DNA of 64,000 nt from Sulfitobacter sp. LCG007 (GTDB lineage Bacteria > Pseudomonadota > Alphaproteobacteria > Rhodobacterales > Rhodobacteraceae): contig NZ_CP161805.1 of NCBI RefSeq assembly GCF_040801785.1, forward strand, positions 4,016,317-4,080,316. The letters are read 5' to 3'. How positions within the stretch are numbered: position 1 is the stretch's first letter; each line of letters begins with the position of its first letter. Both the position numbers and the translations under genes were made by a program. Shown piece after piece: positions 9,680 through 17,684 of the stretch. The notes beneath the pieces were generated by a model. That model saw only the letters and a program-made list of their open reading frames with translations. It made no database searches and was not told where the DNA came from.

Positions 9680-10783
9680 CTAGAGCCCCTTGCTGACCAC
9701 GATGGCCGAGGCGATGAGGGCGAGGATGGTCCGCGTCGGGCTCAGCGGGCTTTCGGTCGCGAGCACGGTATCCTTCGGATTGATCTCGAAGTTCCGCGCG
9801 GCAAAGAGTCCGTCGGCGGAGGTCAGGTCGAGCGTGAAGACGACCTGCTGCTTCTGCGGCCCGGTGCCGTCGTTGCGGATGGCCGACGCGGGATATTCGC
9901 GCAGGATCAGCACGCCCTTCGGGTCGGCGCTGTTGTCCGCAAGTCCGCCGGTGATCGAGAGGGCCTCGAGCGCGGTGATGTATTCCTTCTCGAAATAGAT
10001 CAGCTTCTCGGCGCCGGTCGCACCAAGCGAGATGAAGTAGCGGTCGTCTTCCTCGACGATGATCTTGTCGTCGCCGCGCAACGCGATATTGCGCGAGCCG
10101 TTCTCGTAAAGCGCATCCGCCCGGATCTCGTAGGTTTCGCTGCCACGGATCAGACGGACCACCGGATTGCGCAGGTTGGATTCGACCCCGCCCGCCAACG
10201 ACAGCAGCGACAGGATGGTGAAGTTGCGCCCCGGCAGCGGGTAGCTGCCGGGCTGCCTGACGCCACGCACCACGTCGACGGAATTGGATTGACCGGCATG
10301 ATGCGCCAGCTGGACCTGGGCCGAGGGGACGATCATCTCGAGATCGGACTGGATCTTGCGCCGCGCCGCGTCCGTCGTAAGTCCGCGCACCTCGACCTCG
10401 TCGACGTAGGGGACAAAGACGGTTCCGTCAGTCGAAACGACAAGCCCCTCGATCACGACATTCTTTTCGGTCGGCGGGGCGAGCAGCGAATTTTCCTGAC
10501 TGTCCCAGATCACCAGGTCGATCAGGTCGCCGGTCCGGATGACGTTCGAGGCAGGACCGGACGCATTGCTGAGCCAGTTGTACCGCCCGCTCCAGCCGGT
10601 GACCGGCCATGTCTTGATCGCAGGAACATTCGCGCGGGTTACGGGAACGATCGAGATATCGGCGTTCTCCTGCTTGCCTTCGCGGATGATCTCGCGCTGG
10701 ATCGCCGCGCCGCGCGGCGTGTTGCAACCCGTAGCCGCCAGCAGCAGGGCCAGCGCCATCAGAATTTTCGATGAAAAGCGCAA
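9680..10783 (-). CDS. Outer-membrane polysaccharide export lipoprotein (Wza/KpsD family)
   Basis: A 367-residue protein of the polysaccharide-export (PES/SLBB) family that forms the outer-membrane channel for capsule. The N-terminus is a lipoprotein signal peptide with lipobox LAATGC (Cys about residue 20). A PES domain (around residues 75-150, with VIRTGDLIDLVIWD) is followed by SLBB-like beta-grasp repeats (VRGVRQPGSYPLPG and YFISLGATGAEKL). A hydrophobic C-terminal segment resembles the Wza transmembrane helix. It lies with the KpsM/E/T-like genes but is transcribed separately. A 16-bp palindrome lies just upstream of its start. Confidence 0.88.
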   Translation of the reverse strand: MRFSSKILMALALLLAATGCNTPRGAAIQREIIREGKQENADISIVPVTRANVPAIKTWPVTGWSGRYNWLSNASGPASNVIRTGDLIDLVIWDSQENSLLAPPTEKNVVIEGLVVSTDGTVFVPYVDEVEVRGLTTDAARRKIQSDLEMIVPSAQVQLAHHAGQSNSVDVVRGVRQPGSYPLPGRNFTILSLLSLAGGVESNLRNPVVRLIRGSETYEIRADALYENGSRNIALRGDDKIIVEEDDRYFISLGATGAEKLIYFEKEYITALEALSITGGLADNSADPKGVLILREYPASAIRNDGTGPQKQQVVFTLDLTSADGLFAARNFEINPKDTVLATESPLSPTRTILALIASAIVVSKGL

Positions 10784-10815
10784 CTTGGCTCCCCTGCTTC
10801 GCCCCGGTTTTCGTT

Positions 10816-10831
10816 ATCTAGGCCTAGATAC
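10816..10831. promoter_or_regulatory. 16-bp perfect palindrome in capsule-export promoter
   Basis: TATCTAGGCCTAGATA reads identically on both strands. It lies 33-48 bases upstream of the polysaccharide-export lipoprotein start (10783, minus). On that strand it directly follows TTGATT (complement of 10833-10838), a possible -35 element, so it occupies the spacer where a repressor or LuxR-type protein would sit. The 271-base gap 10784-11054 otherwise holds a GC-rich hairpin (TGCCGGG at 10941-10947 with CCCGGCA at 10955-10961) and no gene. Confidence 0.55.
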
Positions 10832-11054
10832 AATCAATTGAGGTCGCGCGACAATGACCTGCCCGCCGAAAACGGCACAAACACGCGAGTGCGGCAGCAG
10901 GGACGCAGGTTCCTGACGGATGCCGGGCAACCGGGCCCTTTGCCGGGAGACGCCCCCGGCATTAACCCCGGGTGCCGGGACCGGACGGGCACATAAGCGC
11001 AGGGCAAGCTTTTTCGGTCAGGTTCCGCAGGCCCTTTCCCGCCGCGAGGACCCG

Positions 11055-12131
11055 ATGGCCGATAACTCCCTCAACCTGTCGATGCCCTATATCCAACCAA
11101 GCCAGGCGCAGAAGCACGTCACCCACAACGAGGCGATCCGCCTGCTTGATATCCTCGTCCAGCTTGCCGTCGTCTCGGACGAAACGACAAGCCCGCCGGC
11201 CTCGCCGTCCTCCGGGAGCAGGTATATCGTCGCCGACGGCGCCCTTGGCGCCTGGGCAGGTCAGGACGGCAAGGTGGCGGTCTATGACGCGGGCGCATGG
11301 ATCTACCACGCGCCGCGCACCGGGTGGCGGGCCTGGGTGCAGGATCGTCAGATGCTGGCGGTCTTCGACGGGAACGAGTGGATCGATATCGACGAGGGAC
11401 AGTTCCAGGATCTCGACTCGTTCGGGCTGGGGATGACCTCCCTTCCCGGCGCGCCGTTTTCGGCCAAGCTGAACGCCGCCCTCTGGACTGCGCTTTATGC
11501 CGCTGACGGGGGCAATGGCAGTCTTGTACAGACCCTGAACCGGGAGGATGTCTCGGCCGACGCGGGGCTGGTCTTTCAGACCGACTTCGACACACGCGCG
11601 ATCCTCGGCCTCTTCGGCAGCAGCCGGATGCGTCTGGCAACCACACCGGACGGTTCAACCTTCAGGGACGCGATCAGCATCGACGTTTCTACGGGCATCG
11701 CGGACCAGCCCGCCCTGCCCCGTTTCATGGCCTATACCAACTTCGACAACTTCGGCGCAGCGGATACCTGGACGACGATTGGCATCAATGTGGCCGAATA
11801 CAACGATCAGCTTGCCTTCGACGCCGCAACCGGATCGTTCACCGCGCCGGTCGATGGAACCTATCTTTTCGGGGCAACGCTGGTCTTCAAGCTCGACAGC
11901 AATCCGGGGGCGAAGATGGGTGCGCGGCTGCTGCAGAATGGTGTCGACGTGCTGCGTGGCTCGCTGGTCCAGCTCAGCGCCGACCATGAGGACCAGCAGA
12001 CCTCTCTCGGCGTGCAGACACTGGTGTCGCTCGTTGCGGGCGACACGGTCGAATTGCAGGGCCGAATGCGCGATTTCGGCGGCTACTTCATGGCCGGTCA
12101 GACGACGTTCTGGGGTTTCAAGGTCGGCTGA
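11055..12131 (+). CDS. DUF2793 / jelly-roll spike-like protein (GTA head-spike GhsB-like)
   Basis: A 358-residue protein. Residues 1-200 look like a DUF2793 domain (SLNLSMPYIQPSQAQKHVTH start; repeated Trp-rich motifs such as GAWAGQDGKVAVYD and GWRAWVQDRQMLAVFDGNEW). The C-terminal 130 residues look like a C1q/TNF jelly roll (GSFTAPVDGTYLFG; final FWGFKVG). From memory of the Rhodobacter capsulatus literature, DUF2793-type proteins with a C-terminal carbohydrate-binding jelly roll serve as gene-transfer-agent head spikes, with genes beside capsule genes; the setting here is the same. ATG 11055 has a GAGGA just upstream. It could instead be a prophage tail fibre, but no phage genes surround it. 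Confidence 0.65.
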   Translation: MADNSLNLSMPYIQPSQAQKHVTHNEAIRLLDILVQLAVVSDETTSPPASPSSGSRYIVADGALGAWAGQDGKVAVYDAGAWIYHAPRTGWRAWVQDRQMLAVFDGNEWIDIDEGQFQDLDSFGLGMTSLPGAPFSAKLNAALWTALYAADGGNGSLVQTLNREDVSADAGLVFQTDFDTRAILGLFGSSRMRLATTPDGSTFRDAISIDVSTGIADQPALPRFMAYTNFDNFGAADTWTTIGINVAEYNDQLAFDAATGSFTAPVDGTYLFGATLVFKLDSNPGAKMGARLLQNGVDVLRGSLVQLSADHEDQQTSLGVQTLVSLVAGDTVELQGRMRDFGGYFMAGQTTFWGFKVG

Positions 12132-12134
12132 GGC

Positions 12135-14525
12135 TCAGAGCTCGATATCGCGGACCAGCCCGCCGAGCGCACCGGACCAGTCGAGACTGAGCACGTCACC
12201 ATGGCCGAAGTCGAAGGTCACGGTGCCGCCATGCCTTTCGGCGAACTCCGCGACCAGCGCTTTCTCGGACATCCGGCCGCCGCCCCAGAGCGAGCGATGG
12301 AAATCGAGCGTATCGGTCCCGTGGCGGAAGTCCGTGATCCGGTCCCTGCCGCCGGTGAAGACGAAATGATCCGCGCCACCTCCGCCGGTCAGCCTGTCGT
12401 CGCCCTTTCCTCCATTGAGGGTGTCGGCGGCCCCGCCCCCGTTGAGGGTGTCGTCGCCGCCGGCCCCCGACAGCCTGTCGCGTCCGCCGTGGCCCAGCAA
12501 CCGGTCCCTGCCGGACCCTCCCCCGAGCGCGTCGCCGCCGGCCCCGCCCGCGAGCGTGTCGTTCCCGCTGCCGCCCCGGATCCTGTCACTACCGCCTCCA
12601 CCGGCGAGGGCGTCATCGCCGCCCTTGCCCATCAGCCTGTCAGTCCCGGCCGCGCCGCGAAAGACATTGTCGGCGCCGTTGCCGGTGAGGCGGTCCGCGA
12701 AACGGCTGCCGGAAATGATCTCGATCCCGGAATAGCTGTCGCCCCGCGCGTCTCCGGTGTTTCTGCCAGGGCTCCCCAGATTCACGGTGACGCCGGCAGG
12801 GGCGGTGCCATAGTCGGCGACGTCCCGACCGCTGCCGCCGATCAGCCTGTCACCGCCGGCCCCTCCGATCAGCGTGTCGTTTCCGTTGCCGCCCTCGATC
12901 CTGTCGCCTCCTCGTGTTCCCATCAGCCGGTCGGACCCGGAACCGCCCTCGATTGACTGGCGGCCGGTGGTGTTGGGTCGCGCCGGGGGCGGTTCGGGCA
13001 GCGAAACGGATGGCAGGGCAGTGCCGTCGTTCAACGCGTGATCGAGCGCGATGGACGCGGCCGCCCCGAGCTTCGCGGCGTTCAGGCTTTTGCCGTCGTC
13101 GCTGATCACGGTGAGCTCTTCCGCGCCATAGCGCAGGACAGCGCCGTTCGCGGTCGACGTCACCACGACCTGCGAGAACTGGCGCAGCATCTGCCAGGCC
13201 GACAAGTCGATCCTGTCGCTGCCGGCCTCGAAATCCAGGATCGTGTCCGCGGTTCGGTCGTATTTCAGCACGAAGAGATCGGCGCCGTCGCCGCCGCGCA
13301 TCCGGTCCGTCCCTGCCCCGTCGATCAGCACGTCCTCGCCGCCGTTGCCTGTCAGCACGTCGTTGCCCGCCGCGCCGATCAGGATATCGTCCAGCGCGCC
13401 TCCTGCGATGTCGTCATGACCCGATCCGCCGATCAGGGTCGTGCCAGGGTTACCGGGGTCGACGGTGAAACGGGTGATGCCGGTTTCCGTCTCGCTTGCG
13501 GCGAAGATCGCCAGCCGCCCGTCCTGGGCCAGCATCGTCAGGCCGCTGACATTTCTCAGCGTCAGGTCGGCCCGGTCGGCAACGGTGCCGCGCAGGACAA
13601 GCTGTCCTTCCGGCATCAGTTCGAGAAGCGACAGCCCGTCGTCCGACCCCGCCGCCGCCACGAAGACCCGTCCGTCGAGCGTGGCGACGGCGAGTTCGGC
13701 GGCGTTCTGGAAGCGGGTGGCGTGGCTGTCGAGTACATGGTCCGTCGCCGACAGCGATCCGTCGGAGCCGATGCGGAATACCGACAGCGAAGAACTTCCC
13801 GCTCCGGCGACGATGACGAAGGTCGCTCCTTCCAGCCGGACGGTCTCGATGCAGCTGATGTTGCCGAGTCCGATGGTCCCGAGCGATGCATCCTGCGAGA
13901 CCGGATCGAAGCCCTGCGCCGAGACCTCGAACACCTGTAGCTCGGCGCTCGAATGCGTCGCGGCCAGGGCGAAGCTGCGGGACCCGACATCCACCGTGGT
14001 CACAGCGGTCACGCTCCCGGAGCCAAGCGAGGCGCTGGCGATGTTCGTCAGGGACATGTCGCCGCCGACACGGTGAAGCGTCAGCGCCGCGGGGCCGTGA
14101 TGCGCCGCGACCAGATAGTCCGCCGCGCCAAGCTTCACCTGATCCAGAGCCACCATGCTGGACGTCGGGCCATTGCCGGGCAGGAACGACATGGACCCGT
14201 CCAGGTCACCCTTGCCGTTGACCGCAAACAGCGGATAGGCCTCGAAATTCCGTCCGAGCGAGGCAAGATAGAGGGTGTCGCCGAAGCTCAGCAGGGCGCT
14301 TGCTTCGGGCCTTAGCCCGTCGCCCCCGGTGGCCTGCCGATCGTCGGTGCGGTCCAGCACGTCGGCGTCGGGGCCAAGCTGGTATACCGTCACGCCGGGC
14401 GAGCTGCGCGTGGTCACGTAAAGATGCCAGATCCCCCCGATGCGGACCGCATCAAGATCGGAGATTCCACTTACATGATGGTCGCGTGCGCCTACGATCG
14501 CGCCTGCGCGCGAAATTCTCCACAT
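12135..14525 (-). CDS. Beta-propeller and RTX calcium-binding secreted protein
   Basis: A 796-residue protein. Residues about 10-360 are a series of roughly 45-residue repeats (SALLSFGDTLYLAS, VTTVDVGSRSFALAA, ELAVATLDGRVFVAA) consistent with a beta-propeller. Two blocks of GGxGxDxLx nonapeptides follow (about 375-425 and 530-735), the hemolysin-type calcium-binding repeats of type I secreted proteins, ending in an acidic/hydrophobic C-terminal secretion-type segment. There is no N-terminal signal peptide, and no type I secretion genes are in the window. ATG 14525 is preceded by GGGGGTTGG. It is convergent with the spike-like gene, three bases apart. The function is probably extracellular or surface-associated; the ligand is unknown. 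Confidence 0.82.
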   Translation of the reverse strand: MWRISRAGAIVGARDHHVSGISDLDAVRIGGIWHLYVTTRSSPGVTVYQLGPDADVLDRTDDRQATGGDGLRPEASALLSFGDTLYLASLGRNFEAYPLFAVNGKGDLDGSMSFLPGNGPTSSMVALDQVKLGAADYLVAAHHGPAALTLHRVGGDMSLTNIASASLGSGSVTAVTTVDVGSRSFALAATHSSAELQVFEVSAQGFDPVSQDASLGTIGLGNISCIETVRLEGATFVIVAGAGSSSLSVFRIGSDGSLSATDHVLDSHATRFQNAAELAVATLDGRVFVAAAGSDDGLSLLELMPEGQLVLRGTVADRADLTLRNVSGLTMLAQDGRLAIFAASETETGITRFTVDPGNPGTTLIGGSGHDDIAGGALDDILIGAAGNDVLTGNGGEDVLIDGAGTDRMRGGDGADLFVLKYDRTADTILDFEAGSDRIDLSAWQMLRQFSQVVVTSTANGAVLRYGAEELTVISDDGKSLNAAKLGAAASIALDHALNDGTALPSVSLPEPPPARPNTTGRQSIEGGSGSDRLMGTRGGDRIEGGNGNDTLIGGAGGDRLIGGSGRDVADYGTAPAGVTVNLGSPGRNTGDARGDSYSGIEIISGSRFADRLTGNGADNVFRGAAGTDRLMGKGGDDALAGGGGSDRIRGGSGNDTLAGGAGGDALGGGSGRDRLLGHGGRDRLSGAGGDDTLNGGGAADTLNGGKGDDRLTGGGGADHFVFTGGRDRITDFRHGTDTLDFHRSLWGGGRMSEKALVAEFAERHGGTVTFDFGHGDVLSLDWSGALGGLVRDIEL

Positions 14526-14761
14526 TTCCAACCCCCGAAACTCACCCCTGAGCTTTCGGAGACACTGCCCTTGCTGCCTTAAGGCGGGCTTGGTGCATTG
14601 TGGCGGCACCATGGCATTTCGCTAAAACTCGACGCGCAGGCCGCGGCCGGACGTGAAACACGGTCTGTTTTCAGTTTGACGGAGCCATGGCCTTGGTGTC
14701 ACTTAGCTGGACATCAAATCTGGACCCCGGGCCGAAGACGACGGGGCAATGGGAGGAAGTC

Positions 14762-15727
14762 ATGAAGAAACGCTTGATCCAGGCGATCGCCGCCGGTGCG
14801 CTGATGGCAGCCGGCGCAACCTCGGCCCATGCGACCGAATGCATCGCTCCGGCGAACCCGGGCGGAGGTTGGGACTTTACCTGCCGTCAGGTCGGAAAGA
14901 TCCTTTATGACCTCAAGCTTGTGGAGTCCCCGGTGCAGGTCACCAACATGGCCGGCGCGGGCGGCGGCCTGGCCTTTTCGACCGTGGTGAACGAACGCAA
15001 TGACGACGAAGATCTGATCGTCGCCGCCTCTTCGGCCACGACCACCCGGCTTGCCCAGAATGCTTTCGGCGGTGCGACCGCCGACCAGGTGCGCTTCGTC
15101 GGATCCATCGGCGCCGACCCCGGCGTGCTCGTCGTCGCCAAGGACAGCCCGCTGAAGAACCTCGACGACCTTGTGAACGCAATCAAGGAAGATCCGGGTT
15201 CGGTCGCATTCGCCGGTGGCTCTGCGGTCGGGGGCTTCGACCACATGAAACCGCTGCAGGTCCTGATGGCCGGCGGGTTCGAGGACATCACCAAGGTCAA
15301 GTATATCGCCGTCGACGGCGGCGCGGACGCGATCACCCAGACCGTGGGCGGGTTCACGCAGGCGATGACCGGCGACATGTCCGAGGTCGTGGGCTTTCTC
15401 GACTCCGGCGAAGTCCGGGCGCTGGCCGTCCTGACCGAGGAACGTGTCCCGGGTTTCGAGGATATCCCGACCGCCAAGGAACAGGGCTATGACGTCGTCG
15501 CCGTGAACTGGCGCGGGCTCTACGTGCCCGGCGGCGTCTCGGACGAGGCCTTCAACGCCTGGGCCGAAAAGCTGCAGGCCGTGGCCGACAGCGAGGAATG
15601 GAAGCAGACGATGGAAGCCAACGGTCTCGCGCCGTTCACCCTAGTCGGTGAAGAGTTCCAGGCATGGGTCGACGAGGTCGTTGCCGAAACCGAGGAACTC
15701 AGCCGCAAGATCGGTGTGATCCAGTAA
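14762..15727 (+). CDS. tctC: Tripartite tricarboxylate transporter substrate-binding protein
   Basis: A 321-residue periplasmic receptor of the Bug/TctC family. The signal peptide MKKRLIQAIAAGALMAAGATSAHA is visible (cleavage after about residue 24), followed by the family motif NPGGGWDFTCR and VTNMAGAGGG, which bind carboxylate. The ligand is probably a di- or tricarboxylate. ATG 14762 has a strong GGAGGAAG. It is first of a tight tctCBA operon. The 236-base gap upstream should hold the promoter; I see no TctDE-type two-component genes nearby. Confidence 0.93.
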   Translation: MKKRLIQAIAAGALMAAGATSAHATECIAPANPGGGWDFTCRQVGKILYDLKLVESPVQVTNMAGAGGGLAFSTVVNERNDDEDLIVAASSATTTRLAQNAFGGATADQVRFVGSIGADPGVLVVAKDSPLKNLDDLVNAIKEDPGSVAFAGGSAVGGFDHMKPLQVLMAGGFEDITKVKYIAVDGGADAITQTVGGFTQAMTGDMSEVVGFLDSGEVRALAVLTEERVPGFEDIPTAKEQGYDVVAVNWRGLYVPGGVSDEAFNAWAEKLQAVADSEEWKQTMEANGLAPFTLVGEEFQAWVDEVVAETEELSRKIGVIQ

Positions 15728-15728
15728 G

Positions 15729-16175
15729 ATGGCGCGCCTGTCCGACCGGGTCTTCGGGCTTATCGTGGTCTGCGTGTCGCTCGCGTATATCGCGAGCGCC
15801 TACCAGATGCAGACCAGCTTCCTGTCTGATCCGGTCGGATCGAAGACATTCCCGATCATCGTCGCATCGGTCGCGATCCTGTGCGGCGTGATCATGATCT
15901 TCCGCCCCGACGAGGAACCCGGCTGGCCGCCCGTCGGGACCGTCATATCGCTGGTGATCTGCCTGATCCTGCTGGTGGGCTACGCCTATGCGCTGAAACC
16001 GCTCGGATTCATCCTGCCGACGATGGTCGTCGCCTCGGCGCTTTCCTATCAGATCAATCCCCGGCCCCTCGCCGCCGTCGCCTCGGGCGTGGGGCTCGCG
16101 CTTGGGCTCTATGTCATGTTCAAGTTCGTGCTCGATCTCGGTCTCGTCGGGCTCCCGAAAGGCTGGATCGGTTAA
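15729..16175 (+). CDS. tctB: Tripartite tricarboxylate transporter small permease
   Basis: A 148-residue membrane protein with four hydrophobic segments, as in TctB. It starts one base after the tctC stop and ends three bases before tctA. The position and the pattern LSDRVFGLIVVCVSLAYI followed by DPVGSKTFP identify it. TctB associates with TctA in the inner membrane; its exact role in transport is not well defined. Confidence 0.92.
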   Translation: MARLSDRVFGLIVVCVSLAYIASAYQMQTSFLSDPVGSKTFPIIVASVAILCGVIMIFRPDEEPGWPPVGTVISLVICLILLVGYAYALKPLGFILPTMVVASALSYQINPRPLAAVASGVGLALGLYVMFKFVLDLGLVGLPKGWIG

Positions 16176-16178
16176 TTC

Positions 16179-17684
16179 ATGGATATTCTTGCCAATCTGG
16201 CCATGGGTTTTGGCATCGCGCTGAGCCCCTATACCCTGGCGCTTGCCGTGCTCGGATGCTTCATCGGCACCATCGTCGGCGCGCTGCCGGGTCTCGGACC
16301 CGCCAATGGCGTGGCGATCATGATCCCGCTGACATTCTCCATGGGCCTCGAGGCGGTTCCTGCGCTGGTCCTGCTGACCTCGATCTATTACGGGGCGATG
16401 TACGGCGGGCGGATCAGCTCGATCCTGCTCAACATACCCGGCGACGAGCCGGCCCTGATGACCACGCTCGACGGCTACCCGATGGCCAAGGCCGGGCGGG
16501 CGGGCGACGCGCTTGTGATTTCCGGCGTTGCCTCCTTCGTCGGCGCACTGCTTGCGACCATCGGCCTGATGGTGATGGCGCCTCTGCTCAGCCGCATCGC
16601 CTACCAGTTCGGCCCGGCGGAATACTTCGCCCTCTACCTTCTCGCCTTCTGCACATTGGGCGGCATCTCGTCGAACAACCAGGCCAAGGCGGCGCTTGCT
16701 TCCTGCATCGGCCTGATGATCGCGATGATCGGGCTCGATCCGAACTCGGGCATGCCCCGTCTGACCTTCGGCAACCTGCATCTTTACGACGGCGTCGATT
16801 TCCTTGTCGCCATCGTCGGCCTTTTCGCGGTCTCCGAGATATTCTTCTTCATCGAAAGCCACGGCCGGGGCAGCGCCATCGGCGTCAAGCTCGACAAGGT
16901 CACGGTGCCCTGGGCCGATCTCTGGGCGACACGCTGGACCATGCTGCGCTCGTCCGTGCTCGGGTTCTTCGCCGGGGTCCTGCCGGGCGCCGGGGCAAGC
17001 CTCGGGTCCTTCATGACCTACATGATGGAGAAATCCATCGCGGGAGAGAAAGGCGGCTTCGGCACCGGCGCGCCGAAGGGCGTCGCGGCGCCAGAGGCGG
17101 GCAACAACGCCGCAGCGGGCGGCGCGCTTGTCCCGATGCTGACCCTCGGCGTGCCGGGGTCCGGCACCACGGCCGTGCTGCTTGCGGTGCTGGTCACGCT
17201 GAACATCACGCCAGGGCCGACGCTCTTCACGGACCGGCCCGATGTGGTCTGGGGCCTCATCGCCTCGCTGCTGATCGCGAACTTCGTCCTGCTGGCGATG
17301 AACGTGCCGCTGGTGAAGGTCTTCGTGAAGGTGCTGATGGTCCCGCCCGCGATCCTGCTACCCGGCGTCACGATGATCTCCTTCGTCGGGATCTATTCGC
17401 TCACGGGAAGCTACTTCGACCTGCTGCTCGTCGCGGCCTTCGGGGTGCTGGGTTACATCCTGCGCAAGCTCGACATTCCCACCGTGCCGGTGATCCTCGG
17501 GATCCTTCTGGGCCGCCCGATGGAGCGGAAACTGCGCGACGCGATGGTGCTGTCTGACGGCGACTGGACCTATCTCTTCTCGTCACCCATCGCCATCGGC
17601 CTCTGGATCTTCGCCATCGCCGGCTTTCTCGCGCCGATGTTCCTGCGCAAGTTCCTGCGCAAGCCGCAGCAGGTCAGCGACTGA
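16179..17684 (+). CDS. tctA: Tripartite tricarboxylate transporter large permease
   Basis: A 501-residue permease with 10-12 membrane segments, the main transport subunit. The hallmark GALPGLGPANGVAIMIPLTF (residues about 32-51) and its repeat near PGAGASLGSFMTY reflect the internal duplication of TctA. It couples solute uptake to an ion gradient, with TctC delivering substrate. The last 11 bases overlap the convergent hydrolase gene. Confidence 0.95.
   Translation: MDILANLAMGFGIALSPYTLALAVLGCFIGTIVGALPGLGPANGVAIMIPLTFSMGLEAVPALVLLTSIYYGAMYGGRISSILLNIPGDEPALMTTLDGYPMAKAGRAGDALVISGVASFVGALLATIGLMVMAPLLSRIAYQFGPAEYFALYLLAFCTLGGISSNNQAKAALASCIGLMIAMIGLDPNSGMPRLTFGNLHLYDGVDFLVAIVGLFAVSEIFFFIESHGRGSAIGVKLDKVTVPWADLWATRWTMLRSSVLGFFAGVLPGAGASLGSFMTYMMEKSIAGEKGGFGTGAPKGVAAPEAGNNAAAGGALVPMLTLGVPGSGTTAVLLAVLVTLNITPGPTLFTDRPDVVWGLIASLLIANFVLLAMNVPLVKVFVKVLMVPPAILLPGVTMISFVGIYSLTGSYFDLLLVAAFGVLGYILRKLDIPTVPVILGILLGRPMERKLRDAMVLSDGDWTYLFSSPIAIGLWIFAIAGFLAPMFLRKFLRKPQQVSD

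Noticed and set aside
12350..12930. Short tandem-like DNA repeats suggesting a CRISPR or satellite array
   Set aside because: The units are degenerate and codon-phased (multiples of 27 bases), as expected from RTX nonapeptides. There are no constant repeats with unique spacers.
12201..12956. A plus-strand frame with Pro/Ala/Val repeats opposite the RTX repeats
   Set aside because: The periodicity is the mirror of the GGxGxDxLx repeats on the minus strand, not an independent repeat protein.
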